Shown: one piece after another, positions 1 through 11,150 of the stretch
Layout of the letters: each line of letters opens with the position of its first letter
Position numbering within the stretch: the first letter of the stretch is position 1
Source of the DNA: Galeopsis tetrahit
Lineage: Eukaryota > Streptophyta > Magnoliopsida > Lamiales > Lamiaceae
NCBI GenBank assembly: GCA_963675135.1
Contig: OY776124.1
Span: 12,228,677 to 12,292,676 of the forward strand
Length of the DNA: 64,000 bases
Direction: 5' to 3'
The notes under the pieces: model-generated
Databases searched by the model: none
Seen by the model: only the letters and a program-made list of their open reading frames with translations
Told to the model about the DNA's origin: nothing
Translations under genes and position numbers: made by a program

Positions 1-150
1 GAGCATGAAGATGAAGAGGAGAATGAAGATGAGGATGAAGAGGAGAATGAAGATGAGGATGGGGATGAGGATGAGGAGGAGGATGAGGAAGATGATGAGG
101 AGGAGGATAAGGATGAAGAGGAGGATGAAGACGATGAAGATGAAAATTAA
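1..150 (+). CDS. C-terminal end of a very acidic protein (partial)
   Basis: The frame beginning at base 1 is open for 49 codons and ends in TAA at 148-150. It encodes almost only Glu, Asp and Asn, with one His, Gly and Lys. The 5' part lies outside the window, so neither start nor domain is visible. Acidic tails like this occur in histone chaperones and nucleolar proteins and also in transposon proteins. It could equally be a GA-rich microsatellite that happens to be open. AT-rich DNA follows directly. I do not recognise the protein. Confidence 0.35.
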   Translation, partial: EHEDEEENEDEDEEENEDEDGDEDEEEDEEDDEEEDKDEEEDEDDEDEN

Positions 151-221
151 TGTAATGTATTTATTTTTATTTTATAAAAGTTAATTAATTACTTATCATT
201 TAGGTACAAATTATAAAAATT

Positions 222-660
222 AAATTTACTATAAATATAAGTCACAACCAATATATTTATTAATATATGTGGAAGAAATGAATTTCGTGATTTTTAAAAA
301 AAAATGAGTAAAAAAGGTTTAAATATGCATATTTCAGAATTTCAATAAAAATATTAAAATTAAAATTTAAATATATAAATTAAAAAAAATTAAATTTACT
401 ATAAATATAATCCACGACCAATATATTTATTAATATATGTGGAAGAAATGAATTTTGTGATTTTTTAAAAAAAAAATGAGTAAAAAAGGTTTAAATATGC
501 ATATTTCAGAATTTTAATAAAAATGTTAAAATTATAATTTAAATATATAAATTGTAAAAATTTAATTTAATATAAATATAAGTTAAACAATATATTTATT
601 AATATATGTGAAATAAATATAATTTGTGAATTTTAAAAAAAAAAATGGGTCGAAAATGAG
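222..660. repeat. Three tandem copies of an about 170-bp AT-rich unit
   Basis: The landmark ATATATTTATTAATATATGT starts at 251, 421 and 590, giving periods of 170 and 169 bp. The units share further blocks (AAATTTACTATAAATATA, GTTTAAATATGCATATTTCAGAATT). The third copy is the most diverged. No coding potential is seen. Confidence 0.85.
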
Positions 661-694
661 TACAAATACAATTAATATTACAACTATAAACAAA

Positions 695-775
695 AAATCG
701 ACTTGTCCGAGTGGTAGGCGCTCCTCACTAGGCGCCCACACACTCGGGTTCGAGTCTCAGCAAGGCCGAAATGTT
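695..775 (+). mobile_element. tRNA-like SINE head (pol III A and B boxes)
   Basis: An A-box-like TTGTCCGAGTGG (703-714) and a B-box-like GGTTCGAGTCT (747-757) are about 40 bp apart, as in tRNA-derived SINEs. No acceptor stem closes around them, so this is not a functional tRNA gene. A GC-rich stretch of CGGGTCGG-type repeats (about 803-870) follows, and I see no clear tail. Confidence 0.4.
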
Positions 776-894
776 GGCCAATTTATTACAAAATGCTACA
801 GCGTCGGGTCGGGTCGGAAAGGTGCGGGCCGGGTCGGAGCGGGCCGGGGTCGGGGCCTACCCGCCCCCACCCATTTTTTTTTTACTATTTTGTT

Positions 895-1411
895 TTACCG
901 ACGGAATATTCGTCACTATAAAGCCGACGGATATTCCGTCGGTATTCCGTCACTATGAATTTGCGAAATTAATTTATTCAAAATTAATTCAGTCGGGATT
1001 CCGTCGGTAATACCGACAGAAGTTCTGACGAGAAATCCGACGGCAGTGCCGACGAAAATGGTGACCGATTATTCGACGGACTTTCCGACGGATTTGCCGA
1101 CGGAATATCCGTCGGAAATACCGACGGAATTTAATTTCTTTTATAATTATTTTAATTAATTATTTCCGACGGAATATTGACCCGGTTTGTTAAACGGGTT
1201 GTCCGGATTACCGACGAACATTTTCCGTCGGAAAACATGACTGAAATTTTCCGTCGGTATTTCCGTCTGTAATACCGACGAAATTAAAAAATCCGTCGAC
1301 AAAAAATGCCGACGTCGAGAAAGGAGACGGACAACTTTCCGTCGGTATTTCCGTCGGCCGACGGAAATTCCGTCGGTAAATCCGTCTTTAAAACGCGCTT
1401 TTTTTGTAGTG
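895..1411. mobile_element. CACTA element fragment with CCGACGGA arrays, right end preserved
   Basis: The segment is packed with CCGACGGA and its complement TCCGTCGG in both orientations. It ends in GCGCTTTTTTTGTAGTG at 1411, which is an inverted CACTACAAAAAAAGCGC terminus. Such arrays next to CACTA ends are subterminal transposase-binding repeats in plant En/Spm elements. I found no matching left terminus; CACTATAAAG near 914 is only a weak candidate. No transposase is present. Confidence 0.6.
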
Positions 1412-1454
1412 AAAAAATGCATGTCCAACACGTCAAAACGCACTCGATTATGTG

Positions 1455-1923
1455 CAGGGACGGACCCAAGAATCAAAGTTTGGAAGTCAATTTTTTTTAT
1501 TAATTTATATTATTTAATGTGATATAAAATTAAAGAAATTTATCAATTAAACTATCAATTATATTTATTTATTAATTTTTTTCAAGGAACTAATTTTTTT
1601 GTATTTATATAATACTAATATATGAGTTAATAAAAGTAATACAAAAGTTATATTTTTATTAATAATAGTTTCGAACATATAAAATATAAATCTCACGAGA
1701 ACAATTTTACAATTAAAATAGTTGAAAAATAATCATTGTTATACATAAGGTGCCAAAAATGTAATAATAAATTTATTTTAAGACAACTTTTATAATGAAT
1801 TCACTACTAAAATAATTAATTTATTATTACTTTTTATTCTTTTTATATATTTAAATGGGTGTGGGGTAGGGTAGGAGTTAGGGGTGGTCAGGACCCCCTT
1901 AATAAAGGGTGAGTCCGCTCCTG
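1455..1923. mobile_element. Non-autonomous hAT-like element (CAGGGACGGACCC family)
   Basis: It starts CAGGGACGGACCCAAGAATC and ends GGTGAGTCCGCTCCTG, which are imperfect inverted termini. The flanks are 8-bp near-duplications, ATTATGTG (1447-1454) and ATTGTGTG (1924-1931), with one mismatch. An 8-bp TSD fits hAT elements. The AT-rich interior shows no transposase. A relative with similar ends lies at 58639-59313. Confidence 0.75.
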
Positions 1924-2194
1924 ATTGTGTGCATATCAAATGATTAAAAGATACACATCATTTACGATTCAATTTAGATCGCCAATCACCACAAAATATT
2001 GGCAAAAAGGCGACGGGGAAGGCAACGTTGGCAAAAAGGCGACGGGGAAGGCAACAGATTCCCCCTCGCTAATCATGAAGGCAACAGCAAAGGCATGGCG
2101 AGGGTGACAGCCGTCTGTCGTTGCCATTTTGGTCGTCGCCATCTAAGGCAACCAACACCCCCCTTCACCCCAATTTTCGGAATATTCAGAATAT

Positions 2195-2290
2195 TTGATT
2201 CAGGCGGGGTTCGAACTCGGGACCTCTCGGTCTCGAAGGCTTTTGGGCGCCCCCTGTGTGCCGTTTAGACTAGGAGCTTTAGTCGACATG
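2195..2290 (-). mobile_element. tRNA-like SINE head, minus strand
   Basis: Read on the minus strand, TAGTCTAAACGG fits a pol III A box and GAGTTCGAACCCC a B box, about 50 bp apart. The arms do not fold into a full tRNA, so this is a tRNA-derived repeat. It lies just inside the left arrays of the CACTA element. Confidence 0.4.
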
Positions 2291-2899
2291 TTGTGAATGC
2301 AATTAATATATATTCAATTTAATTTTAGTTTTTAATTCTTTAATTCAATCCATTCTAACTTTAATTGTTGCTTATTAAATTATCAAAGGATATCATATTT
2401 ATTTCTAAATGAGAATTAACTAAATTATGTGTTTCAAATTAAATAATTTAATTACGGTATCAATTCACACTATTTAAATTTATTCTAATCTTCAATTTAC
2501 AACATTTAAATTCATTCTAATTTTCAATTCACAACATTATAATTAAATAAGAGTATAATTATTTTCACTTATACATTTAAATTTATTCTAATCACATCAT
2601 TTAAATTCATTCTAATTTTCAATTCACAACATTAAATATAATTATTTTCACTTAACCATTTAAAAATATCAATTCACTTATCCATTTAATTAAAAATATT
2701 TTCATCTATTATAAAATCATTCTCAAGTTCATTTTCAATTAAAATAACATCACAAACAACATTAATTATAATCATTATCATGTTCACGTCAATTAAAATA
2801 ACATCACACACAACATTAAAATAAAAATTAATCCTCAACGTCAATGTAATATAATAACATCACACATAACAAAGTAATATAAAAATATATCACTCTTCA

Positions 2900-3064
2900 T
2901 CACCAGTCACCACCATCATCCCGATCCTCAACTTGGCTACGATCATGAACGTTGTGTGACGCCCCCGACGGCCTCGGCGCCCCACCCATCTGACCCACCT
3001 GATCCATCGGTGCGGACAATGACCACTGTCGGGTATTGTCTTCTCCAAACTCTCCGATCAAAAT
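2900..3064 (-). pseudogene. C-terminal coding remnant, unrecognised
   Basis: A 54-codon minus-strand frame is open from an upstream stop (3065-3067) to TGA at 2900-2902. It reads like real protein: a Gln/Gly/Met-rich stretch (MDQVGQMGGAPRPSGASHNV) followed by an acidic tail ending DRDDGGDW. Its higher GC content stands out from the AT-rich surroundings. Its place inside the CACTA element suggests the last exon of an element-encoded protein or a captured host exon. I cannot assign a family. Confidence 0.35.
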
Positions 3065-3419
3065 TCAACCCGATGAACCTATAAAATGATGGGGGTTTGG
3101 AATGGGGTTTGCTTGATGTTATTCTTTCATTTATTTCTAGTAATTATGTTTTCGGAAATTTCATTGATGCTTGTAGGCATATTTGCGTGTTATATCGTTT
3201 ATCAATGTCAAGTTGATTAGTCGTGTTACCAATATCAAGGTGTAGCGATTAGTTAGAGATGTTATGATGTTTACCCGTTCTAGATTTTTATTTGAGCCTC
3301 CAAATTTTTCATTATGATGAGTCTGTTGTTTATATATGCACTATTAAAAATAATAGAGGAACAAAATTAAAATTCGATTATTTAATTTTCTTGAATAGTT
3401 CGAAATGACTAAAAAGATT

Positions 3420-5010
3420 TAGAGATTTTTTACTTTTCACTCCTACCTCAACCCAACTAAAGCAGATAACTCCCATTGACTTTTTATCCTGAAAACAACT
3501 CCCAAATTCTTCATAAAATGTCCCTTATGCCCTTCTAATAGAAAAAGAAAAGAACAGTACTCTCTCATTTTCTCTCTCTGGCCAGACTTCTCTCCCTCAT
3601 TTCACATCTCATTTCTCTCTCATACAACATTTTACTCCTTCAATCTTCATTCACCATTCAACTCGCCGGTCGCCGTCGAAAAGTTCGCAGCCTCCGTCTC
3701 CGGTTGCCAAATGAAGAGCAAGCTATTTTTCACCGTCAAAAGCGCACATCCTGTTGCAGAAAAAAGTTCCCCCTTTTGTGGCAAACCCTTATTTTAATTT
3801 ATAGGGGTAACTCTTCGTGAGGGTGAACTCACTGGTGAGGTAAAAATGTATTTTGTTTTTGTTCTGAAATTGCCAAAAAAATTGTGTTTACAGACGGTTA
3901 AGGTTTTTGCAGGCGAGAAATTTCTTAGAACCCTCATTCTCAAAAGAAATCGACGAAGTGGGAGGCTGGTTTGATGATAGGCCGCGCGCCTTGCTCGTGT
4001 ACAGCCAGATTCCTCAAACGAAAGCCCTGAATCGGCTGATCTGTTTCCTTGTCTCTCGCTGCCCCCGATCTGCGCCGCTCGCCGGGAGGGCGACGACGGA
4101 GGCGAGTAAGAATGTGGTACACAATGGGTGCTGCCATTGACATCGATACATTGCGCAGGTGGGTTTGAATTTTTTCTCTTTTTGTTAAGTATGCGATGTA
4201 GCATATAGAGATTGGGAGATCAATCCTTCTGAGTTCATCTTTCCTTAATACATTGGGGACTTGCTGGGATGGGCTAGAATCATTTTCTTGAATTAGTCTG
4301 TAATAGTTTTTCTGGGTAATCCTTTTTACCCCATATTAATATATACCGTTTACTGATAAAAAAAAAATCTTGAATTTCGTGCTTCATTGCAGACACCATG
4401 GCCGGAGGAAAAAAATAAACAAAGACCTGTTCTTGGGGAGTACAATTTTGGGGCAAGATTCTGGACATTGTTCTAGAAGGAATCAAGACAGATTTTAGGT
4501 TTGCAACTTTAAGTGTTAAACATGGGAATATTGTAGTTTTGTTTAGAATTCAATCAATTTGCTTACTATACACAGATTAAGTTTTGATTCTAAAACGTGT
4601 GGCTTCATCTTCTTCACTTTTGATATGTGTTTGGTTCTTTTGATATATAATTTTGGTCTACTTTTTTTTTGTTGATTGGTAATGGAAGTTCCTGTTCTTA
4701 AGGTGTATAAATTTGGGGACAGAGGAAGATACATAACATGTCGGAAGCCCCTGTTTTTATTATAATGATAGGTTTTGATTTTGGGTTTTTGTTGGGAGAT
4801 TGAAGAATGGTCAGATATATGCCCCTCTTTCCCGTGTTATTCGAACAATGTGATGAAGCTATCGTTTTTCAGAATGAGATAAAATTCGATCACACCTGTG
4901 ATTTAGTCCCATTGGTTGAGACGAAGAAGCAACTGAAAGCCACCGAAGCAGCAACAATTTATTTTCTGCTAATTTTTAGTATTTGCTTTGGTTCTTTCAT
5001 TATTTACTAA
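3420..5010. other. Unassigned stretch with gene-like composition, no clear gene
   Basis: 3540-3800 has a CT-rich, 5'-UTR-like composition (CTCTCTCATTTTCTCTCTCT, then Pro/Arg-type codons). 3900-4150 is locally GC-richer. Short frames (3907-4140 and 4807-5010, plus strand) have no recognisable domain. This may be captured host sequence inside the CACTA element. I would not call a gene. Confidence 0.3.
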
Positions 5011-5089
5011 TTCTCATTTTCAATCTCTATAGTATGCAGTGTATTTTTATGTCATTGTGCTCTCGATATCAATCTTAGGGTTAAACTTT

Positions 5090-7415
5090 AATAAATTTAA
5101 TAATTATATTTCAGTGTTCAACCTTACCACAATTAGTGTTCAAATATTTTATCTTCGTGTTCATTTTTACAACACTCGGTGTTCAAATATTTTAAAGGCC
5201 AAATAATCAATTTTAGCCAATACTTTTCTTTTTAGCTAAATTATACTCATACTTTTCATTTTGTTGTCAAATTTAAGACAAACTATTTCTTTCATTTTTA
5301 ATCAAATGTAGGACAAACAAATAAAGTTTTTTTTACCAATTTTAGCACATGTTCTTATCAATTAATTTAAAATACTAAAAAAAAATGTAAAACTTATCTA
5401 ATAATTAAAAAGAAAAAAGAACTTGGCGAAGTTATCTAATAAGAATGTAGCACAAACAAATAAAGTTTTACCAATTTTAGCACATGTTCTTATCAATTAA
5501 TTTGACAAGATCTGGCGAAGTTCAAATCAGTTGAGGTTTTCTGATCGGCTGATTTCATGAAGTTACTATCAGTTGAGAAGGTATACAAGAACCTTTAAGA
5601 CAAATTTCACTAATGAATTTCAGATGTCTTCTAGTTTTGAGCAAACGCGTGTTGATCCAAATGTGGTATCAACTGATATACATATAGTTGATTCATCATG
5701 ATTAGCAGATGGCAACATTCTATGCTATCTACTAAACTTTATAAAACAGCTTTGGTAAACTTTCATAAATTACTAAAACATAAATTAAAATTGAGTTTGA
5801 ATATTACATAAAGCGAATATTTGAATATAAGGTACCAAACATAAACCTTATATTTAGTACTTTATACAATTTAGTTTGAATATTACATAAAGTGAAGACC
5901 ATAGATGGACTTTTGAAGCTTGCAAACTCGAGAATCACCTATTACATTGTGTTCTCGATGTTAATCTTGAATTTGAAATTAGAGTAAAGTTAAATGGATA
6001 GTGATTTTATGTGACATGTTGAGAATATGCAATGATTCAATCTCAATTTCAATTTCAATTTTAGTAACTTATGTAACATTCAAACTCAATTTATGTTTAT
6101 GGTTTAGTACTTTTTATACAATTTAAGTTTAGTAACTTATGTAATATTCAAATTAAACTTATATTCAATTTATATAGTAAATTGACTTGTTTATATATAT
6201 ATATATATATATATAACGGGTATCTATTTATAATTGTTTTGTATCGTGTTGTGTTTCTATTACATTGTGTTCTCGATATCAATCTTGAGATTGAAATTGG
6301 AATAAAGTTAATAGAAAATCATAAAAATCACATTTCTTCTGTTGATAGCTTTGAATATTTCTTCAACTGTTAGCTTTAATCCAATACACCTAAATATATT
6401 AGGAAAATGAAACAACTTAACTTTTTTTTCAATTATTCTCTACTTAAATCCATTATCAGGAGAAAAATTCAAAAAATTACTCTCTTTGTTCAGATATTCA
6501 CTCTATGTGTTCAAATATTTGTCTTAGATTTAAAGTTTTATGTTTAGTACCTTCTATACAATTTAAGTTTAAGTTTAGTAACTTGTGTTATATTCAAATT
6601 CAATTATGTAATATTCAAACTAAATTAAGGTTTAAGGTTAATATTTGGTACCTTGTATAGCATATAAGTTTAGTAACTTATGTAATATTATTCAAATTCA
6701 ATTTAAGTTTTAGTAATTTATATAGTATTCAAACTCAATTTAGGTTTAAGGTTTATGTTAAGTACCTTATATACAATTTAAGTTTAACAACTTATGTAAT
6801 ATATCAATTTCAATTTAAGTTTTGGTAATTCATGGACATTCAGTTTATATATGAAAATATAATGAATGAATTAATCAATTTCAAATTTTCATTTAAGTTT
6901 AGTACCTTATGTTTTAAATTCAATTTATATATGTAAATTTAATGAATGAATCAATCAATTTCAATTTAATATTCAATTTCAAACTCAATTTAGATTTAAG
7001 GTTTATGTTTGGTACATTATAAAAACATATAAGTTTAGTAACTTATGCATTATTATTTAAATTTAATTTAATTTTTAGTAACTTACGTAATATTCAAACT
7101 CAATTTAGGTTTAAGGTTTATGTTTAGTACCTTATATACAATTTTTATATACTTAAATCCATTATCAGGAGAAAAATTAAAAAAAATACACTACTTGTTC
7201 AGATATTCACCCTCTGTGTTCAAATATTTGTCTTAAGTTTAAGGTGTATGTTTAGTACCTTATATACCATTTAAAGTTTAGTAACCAAATTCAATTATGT
7301 AATATTCAAACTCAATTAAGGTTTAAAGTTTATATTTGGTGTCTTGAGTAGCATATACATTTAGTAACTTATGTAAGTAATATTGTTCAAATTCAATTTA
7401 AGTTTTAGTAACTTA
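5090..7415. repeat. Diverged repeat field of TTTAGTACCTTATATACAAT units
   Basis: Many imperfect copies of blocks such as TTTAGTACCTTATATACAAT, TTTAGTAACTTATGTAATAT and CAAACTCAATTTAGGTTTAA recur at irregular intervals. A longer direct repeat of about 285 bp links 6441-6730 to 7150-7430, both beginning ACTTAAATCCATTATCAGGA. A TA microsatellite lies at 6193-6217. No coding potential is seen. Confidence 0.7.
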
Positions 7416-7419
7416 TATA

Positions 7420-7598
7420 CTCCCTCAATCTATCAAAAGTGTGCTCACTTATTTTTATACATGTTCAAAAAAAAATAAAAATCATATTTTAATTATAAAG
7501 AATATATTTAGGATAATGAGTAAAAAATATATGGGGTAGATACTCAATCTTGTTAGTAAAGTAGAAAAAATATTCAAAAGTGAACTATTTAAATAGGC
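7420..7598. mobile_element. Truncated Stowaway-type MITE
   Basis: TA (7418-7419) precedes CTCCCTCAATCTATCAAAAG, a Stowaway-like left end. The interior (TTGTTAGTAAAGTAG, GTGAACTATTTAAATAG) matches the right half of the compound MITE at 31267-32798. The expected GGACGGAGGGAG right end is missing. The sequence changes after 7598 into a stretch with repeated ACCG/CGGT motifs (7610-7700). Confidence 0.6.
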
Positions 7599-7902
7599 AG
7601 TGTTTCATAATCGAACCGACGATCAAACCGGTCTGGTCACCGATTCACGGTCCAACCGATCGAACCAGTTGAAAAGACGGTTCAACCGTTCAAACGATCC
7701 CTAATTAATTATTTATAATTTTATATTATTCTACCTTTTATTTACTTGAATATTTTAATTAATTGTGTTGTTAATAAAATAATTGGACTTATTAATTAAT
7801 TATTTTACTAATATAATAACTGGGCCTTGATTTGTAGTAATTGGGCCTGACTATATAACTTAGATTTAGGGTTTTATTTGTTAATTGCTAGCCACAGCCG
7901 CA

Positions 7903-8073
7903 ATGACTCAATTCTCAGGCCTCAACCTCAATCAACGCAACCAATCAGTTTTGACTGCCGTACGGAACTCCGAACAAATAAAAATCGTCATTGATAGAAC
8001 TCAGAAATTAGGAGAAGATGCGGTCGAGTCGCTGCCGTGGTCGAGGTTGCGCCTTCGTCATCAAGTAAGCTAA
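7903..8073 (+). CDS. Possible first exon of an unrecognised gene, or captured gene fragment
   Basis: An ATG at 7903 opens a 56-residue frame starting MTQFSGLNLNQRNQSVLTAV that ends in TGA at 8071-8073. A possible splice donor (CAA|GTAAGC) overlaps the frame end. Upstream are TTGGGCC-type motifs and a TTAGGGTTTT telo-box-like element, which are common in plant promoters. I do not recognise the peptide, and no downstream exon is evident. It lies inside the CACTA boundaries, so a captured 5' gene end is the simplest reading. Confidence 0.35.
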   Translation: MTQFSGLNLNQRNQSVLTAVRNSEQIKIVIDRTQKLGEDAVESLPWSRLRLRHQVS

Positions 8074-8954
8074 TGGAAGAAGGTAGGTTTCTATTTCACA
8101 CAGTGATGAAAATAATTGGGGAAGAATGTTGCGTATATAGAGATGATTAAATATATATATTTTAAATCTAACCCGGAATTCTCGCCGTTCATCGGATTCC
8201 TTCGCCTGCATTGAAGAAAATATTCTGAAATGAAGTGCTACAGTCAAATAAATCTTGAGTACACTGTCATCGGACTTAGCCCTCCGGTCATATGATTTTC
8301 TCGCCGGAAACTGGAATTTTGTAAACATGTCTCGAGCTCCTTCGCCGGAATTATTTTGGGGTGTATTGGGAAGACAAAAAGTAAAAAGCAAAAAAGGAGG
8401 AGAGATGCATTTTTTAATTATCAAATCTGAATTCAAATGAAGGGTAATATGGTCAAATCCCTTGTTATTTGGGAGCTCCTTTTACCATTTTTATTGGGTG
8501 GGAGTGGATTGCAATTCTTTAGTCCACATGGGAGTGGATAGTGATTCCCCCAAAGATTTAATGTTCAAAGAGAATTGAAGCTAAAAAAATCCCATCAAGC
8601 TTGGGGAAACCAAAATTAGTTGCCTCAAGTATATTACTATCGATTTCGGATTAAGTATCTTTTTATATTGTAGATTTTGTTCTTATTTGTCAATTTCACA
8701 ATTTATCCTCATCTTATTTTATTTCCTTTATACTTTAACAAAAAATAAACAGTATTAAAAATGCCTAAATTTATGTGTCATGATATTTTTTTGGTAAATC
8801 TCTGTCAATTTATTTTTGGTAAATCACAAAAAAAAAACTTAGTATTTAATATTTATTTATGGCTTTATTCTCGAAGATTCTGTGTACACAAAAACTTAGT
8901 ATAAAAATGCCTTAGTATTTAATATTTTTTCGTATTTAATATTTTTGTTATTAG

Positions 8955-9234
8955 GGCGACGACAAAGGTAACGGGCCCACTGCCGTACCTTTTAGCGAGT
9001 GGGGTCCCGTTGCCATTTCGCAACGGGCCCACTCCCGTCGCCATTTCGCAACGGGCTCACTTCCGTCGCCTTTTTTTGGCGAGTGCAGAACACGCTCTTG
9101 CCTTTGCCGTTGCCAAAAGGCAAGGGCACCCACCCCGTCGCCTTTTTTCTGCCCGTTGCCAAATTCTTTGCCAATTGGCAACGGTACCCTGCCCTTGCTA
9201 ATCGCCGTTGTCTTTTGGCCAATATTTTGTAGTG
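8955..9234. repeat. Right subterminal array and terminus of the CACTA element
   Basis: Motifs such as CCCGTTGCCATTTCGCAACGGG and CCCGTCGCC recur in both orientations, partly as palindromes. The array ends TTTTGGCCAATATTTTGTAGTG at 9234. It mirrors the GGCGACGGGG array at 1995-2150. Short frames through the array are artefacts of the repeat. Confidence 0.65.
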
Positions 9235-9275
9235 AATTGAAATATTCAAACCTGATCATAGTCCATAAATATATA

Positions 9276-9571
9276 CTCCCTCCGTCCCGTGATTACTTGC
9301 ACACTTTCCTTATTGGGACGTCCCAAAATTACTTGCACACTCTTAATATGGAAATACCCCACAAAATTAATAACCTCACAACATCATTTTATTTTCAAAT
9401 TTGCCACTCATTTTTTCTATACATTTCACTTTACACATCATCAAATCCACTTTACACATCATCAAATTACTTAAAATACCCCTCATTTATCTTACATCAT
9501 CAACCACTAAATCCACTTTTCTTAAACAACGTACCGGTCAAAGTATGCAAATTATTCCGGGACGGAGGGCG
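9276..9571. mobile_element. Stowaway-like MITE
   Basis: The left end is CTCCCTCCGTCCCGTGATTA and the right end CCGGGACGGAGGGCG. TA dinucleotides flank at 9274-9275 and 9572-9573. This is the classic CTCCCTCCGTCCC terminus and TA TSD of plant Stowaway (Tc1/mariner) MITEs. It begins 42 bp beyond the CACTA end. Confidence 0.85.
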
Positions 9572-9574
9572 TAT

Positions 9575-11150
9575 TTTTTTTGTTTAATAAAAACCATATA
9601 TATCTCAACCTAACTAGCTAACTATTGTTGCTTAACATGTAGCATCATATGACGTATTCTGAATTATGATCAAGTGATCGAGTGAATGCAATACTTTTGA
9701 TATAGAATTGAATTACTTTAAATGCACACAAATCATAATAATTATTGTCTCCAAGAAAATACTGTATTATATTACTTATAAATTGAATTTACTTTACGTA
9801 TACACAAAAAATTGATCCCCCGATTAATACATGTTTAATTCATCATGCCAAAGATGGGTTCATCACTCAAGAACTTGTGATTATTGAAAGGAATCATCTG
9901 AATAAACATAATTATGAAGTTATGTCCACTTGTTTAAATATGCAACTTTGATCATTATATTAGTAGCAAACGTGAAAAATCGAGTCAAATTATTTAATAC
10001 TTAATTCCAAATTTATAGTTAAATTAATTTATTAAGAGATAAGGCAATAATATCAAACCTATTTTTAAAAAAAATTATTGCAACTTAATTTTAGATGATT
10101 TGGATATAATTTTAATTGTCTGAATTTTTTACCTGTTAAATTGAGTCCACACTCCACAAGGGTGTGACTTGTTATACATAGTTATAATTAGATTGCTCCA
10201 TTTTCATTTCTCTAGGTTTCTCTTTCTAAAATGTAAAAAAATAAAAAATATACTTATTTTTTGTTTTATTTTGATTTATTGCCTAATACACCTCAACAAA
10301 AAGTTATTTTACTCTTATAATATTAGTAATAAATAACTCATATTAAATCTAACGTCAAAGTCAATTGGACAATCTAATATAGAGCGAAGGGAGTACCATT
10401 TAAACTTTATGATTTCTTGATTTTTTTTATCATAAATTCTTAAATAAAATTACTTTGCTTGATTTTGATTATTAATAAACAAGTAGATGCTCTCCAACAA
10501 ATTGTTGACAAAAAATAAAAAGCAAGAAAAGAAAATGTTATGCCCATTCTTTATGAGATGTTTTTGTTAGCTTTACGCATTATATGTGAAGTTGTTGATT
10601 AATCCAATAGATGTGGGAATCATATTCATATCTTGTGTCTTTTTTGTGGAAGCATATTCTTTATGAGGTTGGATAAATTAGTTGTACAAACATAATTCAC
10701 AGTATCAATACCTATTCATTTTGTCTCCCCAACACTTTTGTAATAAGCATACTTCCCCCATTAACTAACATAACTACCTTCAACCACAACTCCACCAAAA
10801 TGGGACCTACTCACAACTTCATTCCCACATATTCTTAATTAATATGTCACAAAAGCTGGTATGAGACGTTTTCATATAAAACGAGTTCTCATAATTTATA
10901 AATTGTATGATTCATGAACTTATGACCCTAATTCAAATCTTGTTTTGAAGTAAAGTAAGATGTAAACAGTAAAGTATAACTCTATTCCATACATGAAATT
11001 GTTGAGTGAAACCATTTGATTTGGATATGTATTCCTTTCAAATTTCAGCCATACATTTGAAATGGTTGAATAAAGGATATTTGACTGAATTTGTTCCGAA
11101 TTTCATATGTGGAGGGTGGTTTTGGAAATGTATTCCTTCAAATTTAATTC
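9575..11150. other. AT-rich intergenic DNA, no gene seen
   Basis: No coding frame, RNA gene or complete transposon is supported here. An isolated MITE-like right edge (GCGAAGGGAGTAC, near 10385-10396) lacks a partner. Confidence 0.6.

Larger units (their letters stand above)
1987..9234. mobile_element. Probable CACTA element of 7.2 kb
   Basis: The left end CACCACAAAATATTGGCAAA and the inverted right end CACTACAAAATATTGGCCAA match at all but about two positions. The trinucleotide AAT flanks both sides (1984-1986 and 9235-9237), as expected for the 3-bp CACTA TSD. GGCGACGGGG and GGCAACGG motifs cluster just inside both ends (1995-2150 and 8955-9215). The interior holds a minus-strand coding remnant, an unrecognised exon, AT-rich repeats and a MITE relic. 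No full transposase is seen, so the element is non-autonomous or strongly decayed. A 3-bp TSD alone is weak, but termini and arrays agree. Confidence 0.7.

Noticed and set aside
695..775. Functional tRNA gene
   Set aside because: A and B boxes are present, but no acceptor stem closes and the spacing differs from a real tRNA.
3907..4140. 77-residue plus frame and overlapping minus frames
   Set aside because: No domain, and competing frames on both strands with no splice or promoter context.
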